The notes: generated from the letters alone by a model not told the origin. A stretch of 9,176 bases of DNA from an uncultured Streptococcus sp. (GCA_934201655.1 CAKPXD010000052.1:1-9176); one strand, 5' to 3'. Positions 1 to 6,311 are shown, counted from the first letter of the stretch. Numbers and translations are program-made.

Positions 1-93
1 TTTCCCTAAAATCAGCTATATTTCAACATTTTTGTTTATTTTCAATATGAAAAGTTCTTACAAATCCATGCAGGGGGCATCTAAATCAACAGG

Positions 94-120
94 AAAAAGC
101 CTTGAAATCAAGGCTTTTTT
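94..120. terminator. Bidirectional Rho-independent terminator
   Basis: GCCTTGA (99-105) pairs with TCAAGGC (108-114). An A run lies on the left and a T run on the right, so the hairpin can work in both directions. On the minus strand it ends the membrane-protein gene that stops at 162. On the plus strand it could end a gene lying off the left edge. The rest of 1-161 holds no gene I can support. Confidence 0.8.
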
Positions 121-161
121 GTTTATCTAAGTATTTAGGGGCTATCTCAAAAGATAGATGC

Positions 162-818
162 TCAATGTTCCGCTTCTTCCTTAAATCGTACTTTTCCTTG
201 GCTATATAATCTCATAATCTTCACAAAACGAACTGCATTGTTTTGGTTATACATAAGAAAAATTGTAAAGAATAACATGCCAGCAAACCACAAACCATAG
301 CTTTCATTAATCGGTTGACCAAATTTTAGAGGAAGAGTCAAGAAATACAAAAAATAAAAGATGGACACTATATTTACTACAAGGCGAGCAAATCGAAAAG
401 GTAAAGCAGACAGTTGTCTAGGATCAAACTGATTTTTTACAAACAAATTATGAGATGCGGCATAGTAAAAGACTTTCTCTGTCGTCGGCTGTGCTTTGCG
501 AACATTTTTATAGAGTGCTCGTTCAAGTAAAGCAACCAACGAGAAAAACTGCATCAACCAAAATAGAAAAATACAAGCTAGACTAAACCAGTTATAGACA
601 CCAATAAACTTGAGGGAAAAGAAGCCCGAAATTGCAGGCCCACCTGCTAGTAAGAGAATTACCAATTGAGGAATAAAGGAATTCGTGTCACCAGCTTTTT
701 CAGTATTGAGCAACCTACTCTTTGGAGCAGCTAGAACCTCTCCTGTCTTTTGGTCATAATAGACCGCCTGACCATCACATTCGCCAATAAAGACACGACG
801 GCGTCCGAGAAAAAACAT
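162..818 (-). CDS. Four-span membrane protein of unknown function (intact paralog)
   Basis: The product has 218 residues and I do not recognise a named family. A soluble N-terminal stretch (1-45, with VFIGECDGQAVYYDQKTGE) is followed by likely membrane spans near 49-72, 77-98, 144-164 and 174-191. The basic C-terminal tail contains YNQNNAVRFVKIM and LYSQGKVRFK. Residues 100-124 (ALYKNV..AQPTTEKVFYYAASHN) form a conserved loop. The start is set by AAAGAGGT (823-830), five to six bases upstream of ATG. The gene has its own extended -10 promoter about 60 bases upstream and ends at the hairpin at 94-120. A second copy at 3101-3769 shares 36 of the first 40 residues and nearly all of the last 25, with a more divergent middle. 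It stands next to immunity-type genes, so a role in immunity to a secreted or membrane-targeting toxin is possible, but that is only inferred from context. Confidence 0.85.
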   Translation of the reverse strand: MFFLGRRRVFIGECDGQAVYYDQKTGEVLAAPKSRLLNTEKAGDTNSFIPQLVILLLAGGPAISGFFSLKFIGVYNWFSLACIFLFWLMQFFSLVALLERALYKNVRKAQPTTEKVFYYAASHNLFVKNQFDPRQLSALPFRFARLVVNIVSIFYFLYFLTLPLKFGQPINESYGLWFAGMLFFTIFLMYNQNNAVRFVKIMRLYSQGKVRFKEEAEH

Positions 819-822
819 ACAT

Positions 823-830
823 ACCTCTTT
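823..830 (-). promoter_or_regulatory. Ribosome binding site deciding the 818 start
   Basis: AAAGAGGT precedes two overlapping ATGs (ATGTATG). Only the second, at 818, opens the long frame; the one at 822 is out of frame. The paralog at 3769 has the same AGAAAGAGGT block, which confirms the start. Confidence 0.75.
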
Positions 831-870
831 CTATTTATGAAAACAGATTCTCAAAGTTTGGAATTTTATT

Positions 871-895
871 ATCCTAGTATACCACAAACCATATG
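871..895 (-). promoter_or_regulatory. Extended -10 promoter (repeat copy 1) for the 162-818 gene
   Basis: On the minus strand the sequence reads TGTGGTATACTAGGAT, giving TGG (884-882) followed by the -10 hexamer TATACT (881-876). No good -35 stands at 16-18 bases; TTGACC lies further away, 24 bases upstream. Transcription should begin near 869, leaving a leader of about 50 bases. The same block occurs at 2327-2351 with two mismatches in 25 bases. Confidence 0.6.
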
Positions 896-916
896 TATCA
901 GCTCTGGTCAATCCAC

Positions 917-940
917 AAAAAAACCACCGCGAGGGTGGTT
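917..940 (-). terminator. Rho-independent terminator of the immunity operon
   Basis: AACCACC (922-928) pairs with GGTGGTT (934-940) around a five-base loop. On the minus strand the stem is followed by seven T (917-923). It lies just after the stop codon of the 950-1489 gene. Confidence 0.85.
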
Positions 941-949
941 CTTTCTTTA

Positions 950-1489
950 TCAATCGTCAAACACTCCGCCTGTGAGTTGGTACATGAGGTAAATGTGCTC
1001 CAGAACTTTGACTTTATCCATGTGTTCCACATCTTTAAACCCTCCTAATGCCAGGAGTGGAACAAAACCGAAACATTGGTCATAAGACAGAGTACCATGG
1101 TTTGACACAGCTTGTCTATATAAATCAAGTTCAAATTTTTTTGTAATATATTCGTTATCTAAATATTGAACGAATAAATCCATTCCCTTACAAATAATAT
1201 CCAAATCTTGAATATTGTATTGAACAATTCCCACAAAGGCATTCTTTTCCCAAGTTACAATATCTCCAAATGCTGTTACGAACATAGGAAAAGCGATATC
1301 TCCTCTGAAATAGCTATCTCGGAGAAGTTCAAGATAGTCATCTGGATTGATGACTTTTAGATAACCATCTAAGAAGGTTCCTAAACCATCTTCCTGCCAA
1401 ATTTGAACTAACTCAGCTGGTACTTGATCCTTGTATTTTTCAATCACTTCTTGGGGCATATCTGCCACTTTTACAAAGTTTTCTATCAT
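950..1489 (-). CDS. GAD-like / Tdi1-type (DUF1851) immunity protein
   Basis: The product is a soluble acidic protein of 179 residues with no signal peptide. Residues 1-95 look like a GAD-like domain (MIENFVKVADMPQEVIEKYK, then VPAELVQIWQEDGLG and NPDDYLELLRDSY). The C-terminal part (about 145-175, FGFVPLLALGG with HIYLMYQLTG) fits the Tdi1 C-terminal/DUF1851 region. Proteins of this architecture are known as immunity proteins for contact-dependent or secreted toxins; Tdi1 of Agrobacterium blocks the DNase Tde1. The start at 1489 is chosen because AGGAGGA (1494-1500) lies five bases upstream; in-frame starts further up would place that site inside the gene. It is the last gene of a probable two-gene operon with 1601-2206 and ends at the hairpin at 917-940. 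No cognate toxin gene is in the window. The family call comes from pattern recognition and was not tested by a search. Confidence 0.8.
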   Translation of the reverse strand: MIENFVKVADMPQEVIEKYKDQVPAELVQIWQEDGLGTFLDGYLKVINPDDYLELLRDSYFRGDIAFPMFVTAFGDIVTWEKNAFVGIVQYNIQDLDIICKGMDLFVQYLDNEYITKKFELDLYRQAVSNHGTLSYDQCFGFVPLLALGGFKDVEHMDKVKVLEHIYLMYQLTGGVFDD

Positions 1490-1493
1490 TTTA

Positions 1494-1500
1494 TCCTCCT
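1494..1500 (-). promoter_or_regulatory. Strong ribosome binding site deciding the 1489 start
   Basis: AGGAGGA lies five bases before the ATG at 1489. The 13-base block GGAGGATAAAATG is also present exactly at 2285-2297, upstream of the neighbouring gene, where it opens only an 11-codon frame. Confidence 0.8.
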
Positions 1501-1600
1501 TTTTTGAGTTCATAGACAAGACTATTAGATGTCATTCGTCATTCACTAGCTAGAAAATATAAAATAGGTTGCTTTTCTGTACCAAATAAAGTGACTATCT

Positions 1601-2206
1601 TTACGAAGCGGAAAAAATTTCCTCATCTTGTTCATTCAGAATCGCTTGAACTTCTCCACCATTAACCACTACTAAATAGTCCACTGGTAGAATCAAAGAT
1701 TTTATTAGTTTTGGATTCTTTTTCAATATTTCAAAAGCATACATAGCAACAAAATCATCTGTATCTTGATTTTGATAGCCAATAAACCAGCCCGAATCAC
1801 CTTTTCGATCAGTGTCTTGTCTCTGCAAATAATAATGTTGACTCTCAAAGACATCTTTGGCTAACACTATTTTCTCATCAAATCTAATATCAGAAACTTC
1901 AAAATCGAACTCTTTAACCAGTCTACTTTGTTCAGCCTGAATCCAAAGAGCCAAGGTTAAATCATCAGTAAACTCTTTAAAAGGATTTGTCTCATAGTTG
2001 ACTGACATTATCCTAAATTGGTCCATATTTAATTGAACAAGTTTATATATACTAAAACCAATTTGTAATAGCAGACCATCTCGTATTCTTTCCTTTGAAG
2101 GCAGGACATTTACAATTTTAAGCCATTCCTCAAAGAAACCTTCTGAGAATGTCCCGTAAAAGAGTAAACCATTCTTCTCTACTTTTATATCAAGCACTTC
2201 AGTCAT
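1601..2206 (-). CDS. Imm33/DUF2185-like immunity protein
   Basis: The product has 201 residues and appears soluble and acidic. The C-terminal half (about 112-185) has the layout of the DUF2185/Imm33 family: a VLAKDVF strand, the hallmark DSGWFIGY (137-144), then YAFEILKKNPKLIKSLILPVDYLVV. The N-terminal 110 residues match no family I recognise. Imm33-type proteins occur in polymorphic-toxin loci, where they protect against a partner toxin. TAAGGAGGTTG (2212-2222) sets the ATG at 2206. That ATG overlaps by ATGA the end of a 39-codon upstream frame. The gap of about 110 bases to the 950-1489 gene has no hairpin, so the two are probably co-transcribed. It may be a fusion of a variable N-terminus to the Imm33 domain. 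The immunity role is inferred from the family and the neighbour. Confidence 0.72.
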   Translation of the reverse strand: MTEVLDIKVEKNGLLFYGTFSEGFFEEWLKIVNVLPSKERIRDGLLLQIGFSIYKLVQLNMDQFRIMSVNYETNPFKEFTDDLTLALWIQAEQSRLVKEFDFEVSDIRFDEKIVLAKDVFESQHYYLQRQDTDRKGDSGWFIGYQNQDTDDFVAMYAFEILKKNPKLIKSLILPVDYLVVVNGGEVQAILNEQDEEIFSAS

Positions 2207-2322
2207 TTTTTCAACCTCCTTAAAATTTCATTTTGTAGCTTCGTTCTAGCTTCACGCTCCAAAGCTATCATTAATTTGCTTTTCCATTTTATCCTCCGAT
2301 TTACTTGTATCCTTGTTTTCAT
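2203..2322 (-). other. Small basic ORF (39 aa) overlapping the immunity gene start; possible gene remnant
   Basis: An open frame starts ATG AAA ACA at 2322 and ends in TGA at 2203-2205, sharing ATGA with the start of the 1601-2206 gene. The product is very basic (ending ALEREARTKLQNEILRRLKK) and contains no aspartate. It has no ribosome site, and its ATG is only about three bases from the expected transcription start at 2337-2332, so any translation would be near-leaderless. In another frame, 2252-2287 holds an 11-codon ORF (MEKQINDSFGA) with a strong GGAGG. Either could be a translated leader, or the stretch could be joined remains of the 3' end of one gene and the 5' end of another. Confidence 0.3.
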
Positions 2323-2326
2323 TATA

Positions 2327-2351
2327 ATCCTAGTATACCACATTCCATATG
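2327..2351 (-). promoter_or_regulatory. Extended -10 promoter (repeat copy 2) for the immunity operon
   Basis: The minus strand reads CATATGGAATGTGGTATACTAGGAT. TGG (2340-2338) is followed by TATACT (2337-2332), with no convincing -35. It matches 871-895 in 23 of 25 positions. It should start the transcript for the genes at 1601-2206 and 950-1489, and it sits back to back with the plus-strand promoter at 2393-2422. Confidence 0.6.
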
Positions 2352-2392
2352 CTAGTTCATAGGATAACTAAGGTTGGAAGATTGCTAAAAGG

Positions 2393-2422
2393 TTGACAGA
2401 ACTTCGCTCCATAGGATATGAT
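2393..2422 (+). promoter_or_regulatory. Sigma-70-type promoter for the 2507-3040 gene
   Basis: A perfect -35 TTGACA (2393-2398) is separated by 18 bases from a -10 TATGAT (2417-2422, five of six). Transcription should begin near 2429, giving a leader of about 78 bases. The 9-base sequence CATAGGATA occurs at 2358-2366 and again at 2410-2418, overlapping the -10. Confidence 0.7.
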
Positions 2423-2506
2423 GGGAATACCTAGAATTTTATCTCTGCACGACCTATACGCCTTCTACTGAGCGTTGGTGAGTTCAATTCTATATTTGGA
2501 GGTTTT

Positions 2507-3040
2507 ATGAAAATCTATTATTCAAAATTTGTCGGTGTCGGCTATCTAGTCTTTGCGGCGGGTGTATTCTTTCAATTTTTCTTTTTCCTCGCGCATGGAT
2601 TGATCGACTTTTCCCAGCTTAGTCTTCTTACTGTGGTTCCAACCATCCTCTTTTTCGCTGCTATCTATTCAACGATTGCAGGCATCAAAAGACTTTCTAG
2701 TCGTAGGCTCTCCTTTGAATTCACCTTTGAAGGTATTTATGTCTATCCTGGGTTATTCTTCTCAAAAGAAATTTTCATCCCAAAAGAAGAATTATTGCGA
2801 GCATCGTATGTTGAAGTGGATGTCAGTGACCCCGACCATGTCAACAGCAAGGCTTGCTATTTAGATTTTGACCTGAGAGAGGTGACCCAGCTAGAAGATA
2901 TTTCTAAGTCAAACGTCATCATCGATACAAGTGTTCTGATATTGCGTCTCGCCCTTAGCCTCTGTCGATTTAGAGAGGAAGAAAAAGCCGAGTTGGCGAC
3001 CTATCTAAAAGAAAACTACGGAATTGATTTCTTATATTAG
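2507..3040 (+). CDS. Two-span membrane protein with possible PH-like cytoplasmic domain
   Basis: The product has 177 residues and I cannot name its family. Two membrane spans lie near residues 8-32 and 40-62, followed by a basic turn (KRLSSRR). A soluble domain follows, beginning LSFEFTFEGIYVYPGLFFSKEIFIPKEEL and continuing with alternating strands. That layout resembles the short bacterial PH-like membrane proteins, but I cannot confirm it. The C-terminus is charged and helical (CRFREEEKAELATYLKENYG). GGAGG (2498-2502) lies four bases before the ATG. This is the only plus-strand gene in the window, with its own near-consensus promoter and the shared hairpin at 3049-3076. It lies between the two paralogous membrane genes and next to immunity genes, so an accessory role is likely but undefined. 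Confidence 0.85.
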   Translation: MKIYYSKFVGVGYLVFAAGVFFQFFFFLAHGLIDFSQLSLLTVVPTILFFAAIYSTIAGIKRLSSRRLSFEFTFEGIYVYPGLFFSKEIFIPKEELLRASYVEVDVSDPDHVNSKACYLDFDLREVTQLEDISKSNVIIDTSVLILRLALSLCRFREEEKAELATYLKENYGIDFLY

Positions 3041-3048
3041 AAAGCAAT

Positions 3049-3076
3049 AAAAAAAAGCCCTGTTGTAGGGCTTTTT
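3049..3076. terminator. Bidirectional terminator between convergent genes
   Basis: GCCCT (3057-3061) pairs with AGGGC (3067-3071), extended by an A run pairing with five T. On the plus strand it ends the 2507-3040 gene. On the minus strand, with eight T (3049-3056), it ends the broken gene at 3101-3769 and probably the operon upstream of it. Confidence 0.85.
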
Positions 3077-3100
3077 GTGTTGTTAGCGATTTAGCATATG

Positions 3101-3769
3101 CTACGTTCCGCTTTCATCCTGTTCTTTCTTAAATCGCACTTTTCCTTGGCTGTATAGTTTCATAATTTTCACAAAGCGAACTGGATTGTTTTGGTTGTAC
3201 ACTAACACGAGCGCAAAGATTACTAATCCAGCTACCCAAAATTCATAACCTAGTTCAATCTCCTGACCAAACTTTTGAGTGTAATTATAAAAAATATATA
3301 GCAAATAGATATTAGTGGCAACTATTAGAAAACGAACAATTCGGAAGATTTTAGTCGACAGCTTAGCCGGTTCAAAGTTTTCTTCCCCCACCATCAGGTT
3401 ATGAGAAGCCGCATAGTAAAAAACCTTTTCTGTCGTCGGCTGGGCCTTGCGTACATTTTTATAGAGAGCTCATTCGAGTAAAGCAACCATAAACAAAAAC
3501 TCAGCCAACCAAAATAATAGGATGAAGTTCAAACTGGTCCAGTTATAGACCCCGATACTCATAGCTGCAAGGAAGCCAAAGCCACCCGTTCCACCGGCCA
3601 TGAAGAAAATCACCAATTCAGGAATATAAGCGTTGGTCTTCCGAGCCCCTTCAGTATTGAGTAGGACACTCTTGGGAGCAGCTAAAGCCTCTCTCGTCTT
3701 TTGGTCATAATAGACCGCTTGACCATCACATTCGCCGATAAATACACGACGGCGTCTAAGAAAAAACAT
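3101..3769 (-). pseudogene. Four-span membrane protein paralog broken by one in-frame stop
   Basis: This is the second copy of the 162-818 gene. The frame runs 222 codons from the ATG at 3769 to a stop at 3101, with a single TGA at 3470-3472 (codon 100). The intact copy has CGA (Arg100, 519-521) there, so one C-to-T change explains the break. Codons 101-125 (ALYKNVRKAQPTTEKVFYYAASHN) are intact in the same frame, so there is no indel. The break falls after the second membrane span. The upstream piece has 99 residues. The downstream piece could restart at ATG 3394 (97 residues, two spans) but has no ribosome site there. AAAGAGGTC (3773-3781) serves the normal start. It could be a recent pseudogene, a sequencing error, or two half-proteins; the first seems most likely. 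Confidence 0.85.
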
Positions 3770-3799
3770 CTTGACCTCTTTCTATTTCCTTTGTTATAT

Positions 3800-3934
3800 T
3801 TACTTCTTAACTCGACTATTTCTGTACCGTTCAACTGCCTTCAGCCATCGGATCAACCAGACAATGTGTTTTCGATTTCCACGCGCAACATCTGTATTTA
3901 AGAGCTTACTTTTAGCAGTACCTATATCTATACT
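3800..3934 (-). pseudogene. Possible remnant of a third related gene, or displaced C-terminal coding fragment
   Basis: Between the 3934-4467 gene and the broken paralog there is a 44-codon open frame ending in TAA at 3800-3802. It has no start or ribosome site of its own. It contains KSKLLNTDVARGN, which resembles KSVLLNTEGARKTN (residues 34-47) of the downstream paralog and KSRLLNTEKAGDTN of the other. The rest (HIVWLIRWLKAVERYRNSR) is basic and does not match well. The stretch may be the relic of a third copy, or the 3' end of an unrelated lost gene. No terminator or clear promoter was found in 3770-3933. Confidence 0.3.
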
Positions 3935-4467
3935 TAGGCATATAAGATCCGATACATATTTTCCATGAAGCCATCAATCTCTCCTCGAACAATTTTCAAC
4001 AAACGATCTTCTTCGGATTGCGAGATAGAGACTCCTTCTCTTTTTCCACTGTCGTTATCCTGAGAATAGTTAGAATAAATTAAATTAAGGTCTTTATCTA
4101 ACACGAAAGCTACATATGTTTGTTTTTCATTAACTTGTGTAATGAAAAATAACTGAAAATCTTTTGTATCTTTCTGAGGAGGGCTGATTTTCAAATGTAC
4201 TTCTCCTTCTATTTCAAGTGGATAAATGACTCCGTCTAGACGAATGGCACCATCAGATGGAATGATGTATCCCGCTTTACGTATTTGAGATGCGTACTTT
4301 TCCGACGTCATTAAATAATGAAGAACTGCGATTCTATCCTGTTTTTCAAAAGCTGTTTTTAGAGTACTGGATTCTTGAGAATTCTTATAAGCGAGATACA
4401 AAGGAATAACTAATAAGATAAAAGATACTATTATCAACCACTTAAACTGTTTCATTTTATCTAACAT
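3934..4467 (-). CDS. Membrane-anchored extracytoplasmic protein of unknown function
   Basis: The product has 177 residues. A short basic N-terminus (MLDKMKQFK) is followed by one membrane span (about 10-28, WLIIVSFILLVIPLYLAY) with no lipobox, so it is probably an anchored protein facing outward. The remaining 150 residues have a helical part (SSTLKTAFEKQDRIAVLHYL) and then a beta-rich part (GAIRLDGVIYPLEIEGEVHL, QLFFITQV, TYVAFVLDKDLNLIYSNY). The C-terminus is acidic and helical. This size and layout recall the streptococcal TipC-type immunity proteins, which protect the cell surface from a type VII toxin, but I see no decisive motif. The start is ATG at 4467, eight bases after GAGGTGG (4476-4482); the GTG at 4479 is too close to that site. 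It is the fourth gene of the operon. The end of an alternative frame of the preceding gene overlaps its start. Confidence 0.8.
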   Translation of the reverse strand: MLDKMKQFKWLIIVSFILLVIPLYLAYKNSQESSTLKTAFEKQDRIAVLHYLMTSEKYASQIRKAGYIIPSDGAIRLDGVIYPLEIEGEVHLKISPPQKDTKDFQLFFITQVNEKQTYVAFVLDKDLNLIYSNYSQDNDSGKREGVSISQSEEDRLLKIVRGEIDGFMENMYRILYA

Positions 4468-4524
4468 TACTCTTACCACCTCTTTCTAAATAGTCAAAGA
4501 AGGCTTTCTGCTTTTTCTTTCTCT

Positions 4525-5478
4525 CTATCTCTTCTTTTTAATCTGATAATAAATAAAACTAATAGTGGTATCCAAAAGAATTGAATAACCAAAAGTTCTT
4601 ATTGTCCATATAAGCCAAATCGGGCTATTTTCAGCATCTATATTCAATAGTTTTAAAGACACTGCTAGAGTCAAAAATAAGACAACTTCTGTAGTCAAGC
4701 GGTGCTTTGCCTTTTTAAGGTCTATGGTTTTCAAAAAGGACTGACTCTTGGTTTCCTTAGGTACTTCTTCCCAATAGGTCTTATCCTTACTTCTTAGATA
4801 AAGTAGATAACCAACTTCGACGATTAATCTTGAAAAAGCTGAAATAAACACTATATTGCTCACAATCCCAAATGTTTGCAAATAATAACCGGATAAACTA
4901 GCCAATCCTCCGCTTAACAAAGTAACTCCTAGAATAATCCAAAGGGATGGTTTACTGTAAACACTTGAAAAGGCTATATAGTTAGCAGTTGTTCGTTTAT
5001 CTGAAAATCCTTTTCTTAGTTGCTTTTTTAACCAACTGGCATTATAAACAATTAACCCCATGAATAAACCAATGGAACTTAACCAATAAATCAGCGAGTA
5101 GATCAGCGAATTTTTTAGAACCTCATTCGTTAAAATAGTGAGGATATAATCCATTAAAACCAATGAAAGATGAATCCCATTGATTAGTACAAAGAGCATC
5201 GCAGTACTAAAGAGTTGATGTTTATAGATGAATGTCTTGCTGAATGACATAATCTGACAGCCCAGCATGAGCAATAGAAGGAGACATAGAAAAAGAAAAG
5301 GGACATTCGAAAAGGGATCTACTGTGAACTGCTCCTTGATAAAAAAGTATACATGAGTCAGGTCGATACTCAATACAAACAAACCAGCCCAGGCCAAACT
5401 CAACATTCTAACAGAAGCTCTCGTGGAACCCAGCGCTTGAAAATATTCCTTATTTAATTCTTCTGACTGACGGTTCAT
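4525..5478 (-). CDS. Multi-span membrane protein of unknown function, probably C-terminally truncated by frameshift
   Basis: The product has 317 residues and about eight likely spans, near 24-46, 58-78, 90-112, 124-144, 178-198, 204-228, 262-282 and 288-308. No transporter motif is recognised. The ATG at 5478 lies six bases after the stop of the 64-residue gene, whose last codons supply the GAGGAG ribosome site, so the two are translationally coupled. The frame ends at TAG (4525-4527) right after QIKKKR. One base more in the A run at 4535-4539 would carry the frame on for about 25 charged codons (ending FFDYLERGGKSNVR) to a TAA at 4457-4459, which overlaps the start of the next gene. The protein would then have about 340 residues. 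I read the present stop as a probable one-base deletion. Confidence 0.8.
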   Translation of the reverse strand: MNRQSEELNKEYFQALGSTRASVRMLSLAWAGLFVLSIDLTHVYFFIKEQFTVDPFSNVPFLFLCLLLLLMLGCQIMSFSKTFIYKHQLFSTAMLFVLINGIHLSLVLMDYILTILTNEVLKNSLIYSLIYWLSSIGLFMGLIVYNASWLKKQLRKGFSDKRTTANYIAFSSVYSKPSLWIILGVTLLSGGLASLSGYYLQTFGIVSNIVFISAFSRLIVEVGYLLYLRSKDKTYWEEVPKETKSQSFLKTIDLKKAKHRLTTEVVLFLTLAVSLKLLNIDAENSPIWLIWTIRTFGYSILLDTTISFIYYQIKKKR

Positions 5479-5484
5479 ATCCCA

Positions 5485-5679
5485 CTACTCCTCTTCTAGC
5501 TGACCGCTTTTGACCAACTTTTTGTAATAGCGTTTGCTGTACCATTCACGGTCACTAATTTCTAGGTATTCTTTGTTGTTTTTATTGGCGTGGCTAATAG
5601 CCCAATAAACAATCCCTGCTACAAAAACAAAGATTAGAAACATAAAGATGATAAAGAAAATAACAAAAGACATTCTCAT
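5485..5679 (-). CDS. Small single-span membrane protein
   Basis: The product has 64 residues. A hydrophobic span covers about 4-28 (SFVIFFIIFMFLIFVFVAG then IVYWAISHA). A charged, tyrosine-rich tail follows (NKNNKEYLEI, REWYSKRYYKKLVKSGQLEEE). The tail is probably cytoplasmic, and a role as a small partner subunit of the following multi-span protein is possible. AAAAGGA lies seven bases before the ATG at 5679. Its last codons overlap the ribosome site of the next gene. No family is recognised. Confidence 0.8.
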   Translation of the reverse strand: MRMSFVIFFIIFMFLIFVFVAGIVYWAISHANKNNKEYLEISDREWYSKRYYKKLVKSGQLEEE

Positions 5680-5747
5680 TTCATATTCCTTTTAAAATTG
5701 GTTAGAAAGCAAGGACATTTCTCCACCTTTACTTCTGATTGATGTTC

Positions 5748-6311
5748 TTAGTTACGGTAAAACTGGTTATCTTTGTCGCTTACAGATTGACCGATAGACA
5801 AGACATCTTGACTGCCATCTGTACCTGTCACTTCGTTTTGGACTCCAGCTGGGGTAAAGATCAGTCGTGCCCCTTGTCCACCACCGACAAGATGAATACC
5901 TGTTGAGTAGTAGCCGTCTTTTTCCTCTACTTGACCCATCTCGTATTTAAAGGTTCCATTTGAACTTTGGATCGTTACAATTCCATCTGCTGTGACTGTT
6001 GCAGTTGTTCCCGCGTAGTTTTCCCAAGTCCCTACAAACTTAGCGTAAGCCTCTTGTGATTTTTGCTTATCTTCCTTTTGTTCTGCTTGAGTGGTTGTAG
6101 CTTCTGCCGCACTATTTGTTTCTGACTTCTGCTCCTCTTTTTGGCCTGCTTCAGTTTTACTTGCGGACTCTGTAGTTACCTTGCTTGTTGTCTCCTTTTG
6201 GTTTGAAGATGACGTATTCTTGTCAGTCTTTCCACCACAGGCAACCAAGGTCAAGGCAGCCAACAAGGTCAGGACTGATAGGCTCGTATAGCGCAATGTT
6301 TTGTTTTTCAT
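5748..6311 (-). CDS. Lipoprotein with C-terminal beta-type domain (possibly DUF6287-like)
   Basis: The product has 187 residues. A lipoprotein signal (residues 1-24) ends in the lipobox LVAC, with Cys25 as the expected lipid-carrying residue. Residues 27-85 form a low-complexity spacer rich in Thr, Ser, Lys, Glu and Gln. The folded part (about 86-187) begins FVGTWENYAGTTATVTADG and carries on as short strands with many Gly. FVGTW followed by a thr/gly strand recalls the small DUF6287 domains of streptococcal lipoproteins, but the match is tentative. The start is ATG 6311, placed by AAAGGAGA (6317-6324); the in-frame extension to 6335 is not needed. It is the first gene after the promoter at 6393-6421 and should sit on the outer face of the membrane. 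Confidence 0.88.
   Translation of the reverse strand: MKNKTLRYTSLSVLTLLAALTLVACGGKTDKNTSSSNQKETTSKVTTESASKTEAGQKEEQKSETNSAAEATTTQAEQKEDKQKSQEAYAKFVGTWENYAGTTATVTADGIVTIQSSNGTFKYEMGQVEEKDGYYSTGIHLVGGGQGARLIFTPAGVQNEVTGTDGSQDVLSIGQSVSDKDNQFYRN

Noticed and set aside
2..130. Open plus-strand frame of about 42 codons running from the left edge
   Set aside because: It runs through the terminator hairpin, has no recognisable protein features and is best explained by chance in AT-rich DNA.
1540..1556. Tandem GTCATTC pair and CTAGCTAG palindrome between the two immunity genes, considered as a terminator or attachment site
   Set aside because: No hairpin with a T run and no matching copy elsewhere in the window; too short to support a site.
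4525..4545. Programmed -1 frameshifting at the A5 run
   Set aside because: The site reads ATT AAA AAG, so the first slipped codon would be TAA against a lysine tRNA, which re-pairs poorly. A simple deletion explains it better.
5692..5718. Eight-residue ORF (MSLLSNQF) with a good ribosome site between the lipoprotein and the 64-residue gene
   Set aside because: Too short to support as a gene. It may only help translation of the next gene; there is no sign of attenuation or a hairpin.
6091..6291. Plus-strand ORF over the lipoprotein gene
   Set aside because: Shadow of the low-complexity spacer and signal peptide on the other strand, with no ribosome site or promoter.
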